Shown here piece after piece: positions 59,435-64,000 of a stretch of DNA of 64,000 bases. The position numbers and the translations under genes were made by a program. Every line of letters begins with the position of its first letter. Position 1 is the stretch's first letter. The notes under the pieces are model-generated. The model was not told where the DNA came from, made no database searches, and saw only the letters and a list, made by a program, of their open reading frames with translations. Origin of the DNA: a virus; IMG/VR virus record IMGVR_UViG_3300005527_000052, positions 19,387-83,386 of that record, one strand, 5' to 3'.

Positions 59435-59626
59435 ATGCAATATCCAACTCTAGATGAAGTAAACAATGCTTCTCATGAACAAATTTGTAGATTGTATAGA
59501 TTTTTACCAACCCCAGCGTTTTATTCGCAAGAATCTTTCGATATACTAACTAGAGTTTGCGAAAGGCTTAAAGAATTTGGTGGTTTTACTCCCGAAATTT
59601 CTAAGAAAATTGGATTTCAATTATGA
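59435..59626 (+). CDS. Hypothetical protein directly after a terminator
   Basis: The 63-residue protein has NNASHEQICRLYRFLPTP and FDILTRVCERLKEFGGFTPE. This closely matches a widespread phage family (the pattern LxxA...QLCRWxRFLP...E...I...RxxxxGGxxPxxSKxIGW). There is no own ribosome binding site; the ATG follows the terminator T-tract. Confidence 0.7.
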   Translation: MQYPTLDEVNNASHEQICRLYRFLPTPAFYSQESFDILTRVCERLKEFGGFTPEISKKIGFQL

Positions 59627-59670
59627 ATTGATAATTGCCTTAAAAAATTACAATCTTAGATATAATATTT

Positions 59671-60288
59671 ATGAGCCGCAGTCTATACTATTTTGAAACT
59701 CTCGTTAAAACTAAATCATCTGCTGATTGGCTAGCGTGGGGACTTTTCCCTAATGCTAAAGAAATCACAGAATCTTTAGGCTGTTTTGAGGCCGTTGCTC
59801 AAAATATTGATGAAGATTTTAATAATGACAAAGTTAATTTGGTAGTCATTGGCGACGGTAGCACCCCTAGAACCGCCGCTGTATTTGCTACTAGAACAAA
59901 GTGGAATTGTTATAGTGTTGATCCTGAAATGAGGGATCGACCTTGGGATTCTATGATCGGTCGTCTTAAAACGTTTAAATCAAAGATACAGGATGTTCCT
60001 CTAGATTTAAACGGTCCTACTATCTTAGTGTTTCCTCATAGCCATGTTAAAATTAATGACGCTATTAAAAATTTGAAAGTTAATGGTCCATTGCATATAA
60101 TGGCTATGCCGTGTTGTCTGCCTTTATATCTAAAAGGCTTTCCACACCATATCGAATATAACGATAATATGATTTGGTCCGAGAAGAATCTTATTAAAAT
60201 TTGGAAGAATCTCAGCTTACAAGAAATAAAGGAAAAGAAACATGAAATTAACCCAAAAAGCAAGAAAGTTTCTAAGGCAGTGGATTAA
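59671..60288 (+). CDS. Rossmann-fold protein, SAM-methyltransferase-like
   Basis: The 205-residue protein has VNLVVIGDGSTPRTAAVFAT and CYSVDPEM, a motif I-like glycine loop plus acidic strand end as in Rossmann SAM-binding proteins. The later part is LVFPHSHVKIND and CCLPLYLKG. It starts 4 nt after TATAAT (59661-59666). Enzymatic activity is not certain. Confidence 0.6.
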   Translation: MSRSLYYFETLVKTKSSADWLAWGLFPNAKEITESLGCFEAVAQNIDEDFNNDKVNLVVIGDGSTPRTAAVFATRTKWNCYSVDPEMRDRPWDSMIGRLKTFKSKIQDVPLDLNGPTILVFPHSHVKINDAIKNLKVNGPLHIMAMPCCLPLYLKGFPHHIEYNDNMIWSEKNLIKIWKNLSLQEIKEKKHEINPKSKKVSKAVD

Positions 60289-60625
60289 AGATTTAGAGAG
60301 TGGCAATTTTAGACAGGCAAGATGTAAACTTAAAGATCAAAGAAATAAAGGTTATAATTATTGTTGTATTGGTGTAGCTGAAGTTTCGGCTAAAAAATGT
60401 GATCTAGTTAATGATGTTACTCATAATGTGAGCGGTGATTTACTTTCAGTACTTGCTGAAGAACCAGACGGTTATGATATCGTAAAGCATTTTTTGAATA
60501 CTAAAAATCCAGAAATATCTATCAATAATATTGATACAAATTGTATTTCAGCTAATGATAGATATCTTTGCAATTTCAAGCAAATAGCACAAGGTTTGCG
60601 GGATAAATACAATGTTCGAGGTTAA
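60242..60625 (+). CDS. Conserved phage protein of the YCCxGVA type
   Basis: The 127-residue protein has FLRQWIKDLESGNFRQARCK and YNYCCIGVAEVS, the W...LxSGxYxQ...YCCLGVA pattern frequent in phage and mobile-element proteins. It overlaps the upstream gene by 47 nt. The function is unknown. Confidence 0.7.
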   Translation: MKLTQKARKFLRQWIKDLESGNFRQARCKLKDQRNKGYNYCCIGVAEVSAKKCDLVNDVTHNVSGDLLSVLAEEPDGYDIVKHFLNTKNPEISINNIDTNCISANDRYLCNFKQIAQGLRDKYNVRG

Positions 60626-61631
60626 AAACTATCGTCTGCGGCTAGTAGAACCATTAGTTAATTCAGACTTTCTTGATATAGCGTGGGTTAATGATTGGCC
60701 CTGCGTCGTAAAACGATCGCAGTATAAAACTGGTGATCTTGTTACTTATATTCCCTCCGATTCTATAGTTCCGGATGAATTGCTGGAACAAATTGGTCTT
60801 AAAGGGAAATTAAGTGGTAGCCGTAAAAACCGGGTAAAAGCTGTTAGACTAAGAGGCCAGTTTAGCTGCGGTTTGATTGTAGATGTTCCTAACGGAACAG
60901 AAGAAGGCCAAGACGTAGCCGAGATTTTAGGTATTACAAAATACGAAGAACCTATTCCTGCTCAGCTTAGAGGAGTAGCAAGAAAACATCCTCCGTATTG
61001 GTTACATTATGATATCGAAAATATTAGAATGTATAATAGCTGGTTTGAAGAAGGTGAAAGCGTTGTTATAACTGAAAAAGTTCACGGATGTAATTGCTCG
61101 TTCTCTATTCATCTTTCAGATGAAAATGAAATCGTTTTTAGTGTATCATCTAGAAATATAACCTTAGAAGAATCTGATTCGAATACATATTGGTCTGTTG
61201 CTAGAAAATATAACATTAAAGATTTCATGATGAAATCGTTTTCGCACCTTTTAAATAAAGGAGACGCGATATATTTGTATTGCGAAATTCTTAATACTCA
61301 GGATTTAAAGTATGGAATTCCAAATGGCGAGTTTGAAATCAGGTTCTTTGATCTCCGATTTAATTATAATTGGAGGTCTTTCTATGATCTTGCTTCATTT
61401 CTTGGAAATGATTATAAAACGGTTCCTGTTCTCTACGAAGGGCCGTTCTCAAAAGAAAAAGTATTAGAATATACTAATGGCACTGAATTGATTAGCGGGC
61501 AACAACTTCATATCCGAGAAGGCTGTGTGGTTCGTCCGGTATTAGAAAGATATTGTGGACGCAATAGAGTCATAGCTAAATCAATTAGCGAGGACTATCT
61601 AACCAGACAAAATGGTACGGAGATGCATTAA
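60612..61631 (+). CDS. RNA ligase, DRB0094-like
   Basis: The 339-residue protein has an N-terminal OB-like domain (LVTYIPSDSIVPDELL, VRLRGQFSCGLIVD) and then the ligase motif I EKVHGCNCS with the nucleotide-accepting Lys. Motif III/IIIa-like YLYCEILN and a C-terminal EGCVVRP (motif IV) follow. This matches the DRB0094/Rnl-type RNA ligase family, which seals nicked RNA. With the many phage tRNAs, repair of cleaved tRNAs is plausible, but no kinase-phosphatase partner is seen here. Confidence 0.85.
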   Translation: MFEVKNYRLRLVEPLVNSDFLDIAWVNDWPCVVKRSQYKTGDLVTYIPSDSIVPDELLEQIGLKGKLSGSRKNRVKAVRLRGQFSCGLIVDVPNGTEEGQDVAEILGITKYEEPIPAQLRGVARKHPPYWLHYDIENIRMYNSWFEEGESVVITEKVHGCNCSFSIHLSDENEIVFSVSSRNITLEESDSNTYWSVARKYNIKDFMMKSFSHLLNKGDAIYLYCEILNTQDLKYGIPNGEFEIRFFDLRFNYNWRSFYDLASFLGNDYKTVPVLYEGPFSKEKVLEYTNGTELISGQQLHIREGCVVRPVLERYCGRNRVIAKSISEDYLTRQNGTEMH

Positions 61632-61915
61632 TGGGATTTCTCGTAGATATAGATGATGATCTAGGAATAGAGCTTCGTAGAACATCTGTTATAATAAGTG
61701 ATCTTTTTGATGAGTTAGAGGATAATCGCACTGCTAATATTTTTGCTTTTAGTAAATATAAAGTCGAAAATATAAATTCTCAAACAGTAGAAATAGGGGC
61801 ATCAACTCTACTAAAATTAGTAGAGTATTTTTCTCTTGATATAAACTTGCAAGATTTAAAAAAGCGTGCAGAAAGAGATAGAATTGAAACAAAAAATAAC
61901 TCTAAAACAAATTAA
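61631..61915 (+). CDS. Hypothetical protein
   Basis: The 94-residue protein starts in a 1-nt overlap with the ligase. It has an acidic N-terminus and helical segments (TLLKLVEYFSLDINLQDL). The function is unknown. Confidence 0.6.
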   Translation: MGFLVDIDDDLGIELRRTSVIISDLFDELEDNRTANIFAFSKYKVENINSQTVEIGASTLLKLVEYFSLDINLQDLKKRAERDRIETKNNSKTN

Positions 61916-62120
61916 ATCTAATTTAGGATGGATTAAAAGAAAAGCGGAATTACACGAAATTAGATTTAAAGAAGAAGTAGAAAATTTAAACAATATTGTG
62001 AAAAATTCAGGTGCTAAGCCTATTAATTTAGATATGAATATTCGCCATATTTGTGCGTTATATAATAATTATCATGCATTACTAGCGTCTGCTGCTATAA
62101 TAGAAGGGAAAATGCTTTAA
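61884..62120 (+). CDS. Hypothetical helical protein
   Basis: The protein is about 78 residues from a TTG at 61884 (a GTG at 61866 is the alternative). It contains KQIKSNLGWIKRKAEL and HALLASAAIIEGKML. It overlaps the upstream gene by about 30 nt. Confidence 0.55.
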   Translation: MKQKITLKQIKSNLGWIKRKAELHEIRFKEEVENLNNIVKNSGAKPINLDMNIRHICALYNNYHALLASAAIIEGKML

Positions 62121-62455
62121 TGTATATTAACGAATCAAAATTAAAAAAGATTGGGGAAGTAGGAGTTGATGCAGGTTGTGTTTGGATTGGCGATCCTTGT
62201 TATGTTCTTCATAAAGACGAACCTTATCCAGCAATAGGTAAAAACTGGTCTGATTTTTGTGAAATTCTTGACAAGGATAATTTTTATAATAAAGGTTATT
62301 TATCTTTTGGTAATTTAGGTGCGTGTATCAGCACTGCATATGGAGATGGATCATACCCGATTTATATTCAATTTAATAGGGATGGTAGACCTAGCAAAAT
62401 TGTAATTGATTTTGAACCAACAGACGAAGATGAGGAAATCTATGACAGCAGATAA
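62120..62455 (+). CDS. Conserved phage protein of unknown function
   Basis: The 111-residue protein has VGVDAGCVWIGDPCYVLH and STAYGDGSYPIYIQFNRDGR. The GDPCYVL and YGDGxYPV signatures are widespread in phage and bacterial hypothetical proteins. The function is unknown. Confidence 0.7.
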   Translation: MYINESKLKKIGEVGVDAGCVWIGDPCYVLHKDEPYPAIGKNWSDFCEILDKDNFYNKGYLSFGNLGACISTAYGDGSYPIYIQFNRDGRPSKIVIDFEPTDEDEEIYDSR

Positions 62456-63410
62456 AAAATTAATAAGCGATTTATCGTCTATAGTAAGTAACGTAAACAG
62501 AGTCCAAGATCATATAGATGATTTAATGAAGCAAAATACAGCACTTAGATTTCCTAAGTCTATAATTAAATTAGAACTGTATGAGGACGTAAAATATCCA
62601 GAACGTCGCTACGATAGTTATAATAGAACATATTATGATGATTTTACAACAGTAGAATTATGCGATAATATGATAACAAAACTTGGCGAAAATCACGCCA
62701 TTATGTTAGAAAGAAAAGACAAAAACGCGGCGGCTATTAAAAATAATCTAGAAGTTCTAGATAATGCTGTTAAATTTATGACATCATTAGGTTTAACTAC
62801 AACTTATGGCGAATATAAAGGTTCCGGTAATCGTAGAAAATATGTCAGTTTAACATCTCCTTGGTATTCCTCTATACTTCAACAAATTCCAACTGTTGAT
62901 GGTTGGTATAGCTATGAATCAGCATATAAAATTAGAATGAAAGATATGCAAGATAAAAAAGAAAATATTATAAAGCAACAAAAAGAAAAAGAAGAAAAAG
63001 AAAAACGCGAAAAAGACACAAAAGAAAAAGAATTTGAATTAGCTAAATTAAAAGTAAAATATAATTTAGATGCGGAGGCGAATGCTGATGATTTGTTAGA
63101 TTCTATTTTATCTAAAAATAAATATCTATGTCTAGCTCATTATTTAGAGCTTAATAGAGAAGATTGGAATGACGGCTATGATTATGCTCAAATGGGTATA
63201 GATAATTTTACAATTGATTCTGATTTAGATCAAAAAATATACAATAATATAACCTCTTATTTTGATGATTTTAGCGATGGTCGCGTTTTTAGAGATTGTG
63301 AATATAACTATAGTTTCTTGTATGGAATAGTAAAAGAACAAAATCAAGAATTGTATAATGATTATAAAACAGCTTTTGAACTTTTAAATTTTTTCAATCC
63401 GAGGTATTAA
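62442..63410 (+). CDS. Hypothetical protein with coiled coil
   Basis: The 322-residue protein starts at the ATG after GAGG (6-nt spacer). A helical N-terminus, a Lys/Glu-rich coiled coil (about residues 175-205) and an acidic Tyr/Asp-rich C-terminal domain are visible. The function is unknown. Confidence 0.65.
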   Translation: MTADKKLISDLSSIVSNVNRVQDHIDDLMKQNTALRFPKSIIKLELYEDVKYPERRYDSYNRTYYDDFTTVELCDNMITKLGENHAIMLERKDKNAAAIKNNLEVLDNAVKFMTSLGLTTTYGEYKGSGNRRKYVSLTSPWYSSILQQIPTVDGWYSYESAYKIRMKDMQDKKENIIKQQKEKEEKEKREKDTKEKEFELAKLKVKYNLDAEANADDLLDSILSKNKYLCLAHYLELNREDWNDGYDYAQMGIDNFTIDSDLDQKIYNNITSYFDDFSDGRVFRDCEYNYSFLYGIVKEQNQELYNDYKTAFELLNFFNPRY

Positions 63411-63734
63411 ATGGCAGGAAAAGGTGATACATATAGACCTGTAAACAAAAAAGTCTATAACGAAAACTACGATCATATATTTCGTAAAACTACTCTTTTA
63501 GTTACCGAAGCTAATGTGGATGCTATTTTAAAATTTTTGAAAATTAATTTTAATTATACCACAATAGTTCGTTATAACGATAAGGATCAAATAGAAGCGG
63601 GGATAGAAAGACCAGATAAATCATTAGTTGTAGGATACGGTATATCAACTAAAGAAAAAACGGGCACAAAAATTTTAATTGAATCATGTCAAAACGCCGT
63701 AAATGAATTAGGATTAAAAGATGAGGAATCTTGA
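63411..63734 (+). CDS. Hypothetical protein
   Basis: The 107-residue protein begins MAGKGDTYRPVNKKVYNENY. The opening GKGDxxRPVxxxxYxxNYDxIF is a common phage motif, followed by an alpha/beta part. It overlaps the next gene by 14 nt. Confidence 0.65.
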   Translation: MAGKGDTYRPVNKKVYNENYDHIFRKTTLLVTEANVDAILKFLKINFNYTTIVRYNDKDQIEAGIERPDKSLVVGYGISTKEKTGTKILIESCQNAVNELGLKDEES

Positions 63735-64000
63735 ACTTGCTGTTTTGATATTCGAAAAATATAAAATAAATCAATACCTGTCAAGATGGAACGGGATAGA
63801 TTTAGTAATGAAAGACAGTAAATATTATTTTGGTTTTGATAAACAATTTCTATTACCTATTCCTTATGAAACCGCCGAAGCCTATAGCACCGGTATGCTA
63901 ACCGGCGAATTAATAGGAAGAGGATATCATTCATTTGAATGGGATTATGATTTCAATAGAGAGCTATTATTTTTAGATTTATACTCAAAAAAAAATAGTC
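63721..64000 (+). CDS. Hypothetical protein, partial at right edge
   Basis: The frame starts MRNLELAVLIFEKYKINQYL and stays open to the window end (93 codons). It contains YETAEAYSTGMLTGELIGRGY, a helical segment. No motif was recognised. Confidence 0.6.
   Translation, partial: MRNLELAVLIFEKYKINQYLSRWNGIDLVMKDSKYYFGFDKQFLLPIPYETAEAYSTGMLTGELIGRGYHSFEWDYDFNRELLFLDLYSKKNS

Noticed and set aside
1-64000. CRISPR arrays, insertion sequences and integrases
   Set aside because: I found no regularly spaced direct repeats with unique spacers and no transposase or integrase motifs. The repeats seen are promoter modules and hairpins.

Overview
The window is a segment of a large tailed double-stranded DNA phage genome (Caudoviricetes). 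It is AT-rich, except for a GC-richer island at about 30.2-32.25 kb and a few single genes. The phage identity rests on the minus-strand virion and packaging block: portal, large terminase, prohead protease with scaffold, major capsid protein, decoration protein and connector/neck proteins. It also rests on dense, overlapping small genes, about a dozen tRNAs and typical phage accessory enzymes. I cannot name the host. Ordinary Shine-Dalgarno sites (AGGAG, GAGG) occur, but much of the window also seems built for leaderless translation.

Layout. (1) 1-12.9 kb, minus strand: neck/connector genes, major capsid protein, decoration protein, protease-scaffold with a probable nested scaffold gene, portal, large terminase, ERCC4-type nuclease, HNH nuclease, a GDP-mannose 4,6-dehydratase, a possible small terminase and a sigma-like protein. 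Several of these genes have GTGTATAAA or TATAAATA boxes that resemble T4 late promoters. (2) 12.97-30.1 kb, plus strand: a small HTH protein, a D12-class adenine methyltransferase, four tRNA loci, an R2K-type ATP-grasp protein, a SLOG protein, a Ser/Thr-type phosphatase, a NADAR protein, a DUF5662 protein and many short overlapping genes with internal paralogous families. (3) 30.2-32.25 kb: the GC-rich island with a second sigma-like gene. (4) 32.3-60 kb: a long array of short, mostly single-gene transcription units. (5) 58.4-64 kb: a DUF932 protein, a Rossmann-type protein, an RNA ligase and hypothetical genes running off the right edge.

The most striking feature is region 4. More than thirty genes there, two of them on the minus strand, have a GATATAATA-type -10 element ending almost always exactly 5 nt before the start codon. 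Transcription would then begin at or next to the initiation codon, giving leaderless mRNAs. Many of these promoters carry a GCCGTAGGC-like element just upstream. Others form two-promoter modules that follow an intrinsic terminator and a conserved AGTCCTC box about 80 nt upstream. Six of the thirteen tRNA loci end 2-3 nt before the ATG of the next gene, so tRNA 3' processing could also generate leaderless mRNAs. Between the genes lie several apparently untranslated, structured RNAs with their own promoters and terminators, and a tandem pair of multi-helix RNAs at 51.25-51.48 kb. The array is populated by two expanded families of small beta-rich proteins of unknown function, joined in one probable fusion protein.

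Taken together: the minus-strand block builds and packages the virion, probably under the gp55-like sigma factor. The plus-strand array probably remodels the host, with a ribosome modulation factor-like protein, a SpoT-like HD hydrolase, NADAR, MazG-like, RNA ligase, DNA methyltransferase, very acidic proteins and a secreted lysozyme-like lysin. All functions come from motifs read by eye; no database search was made.
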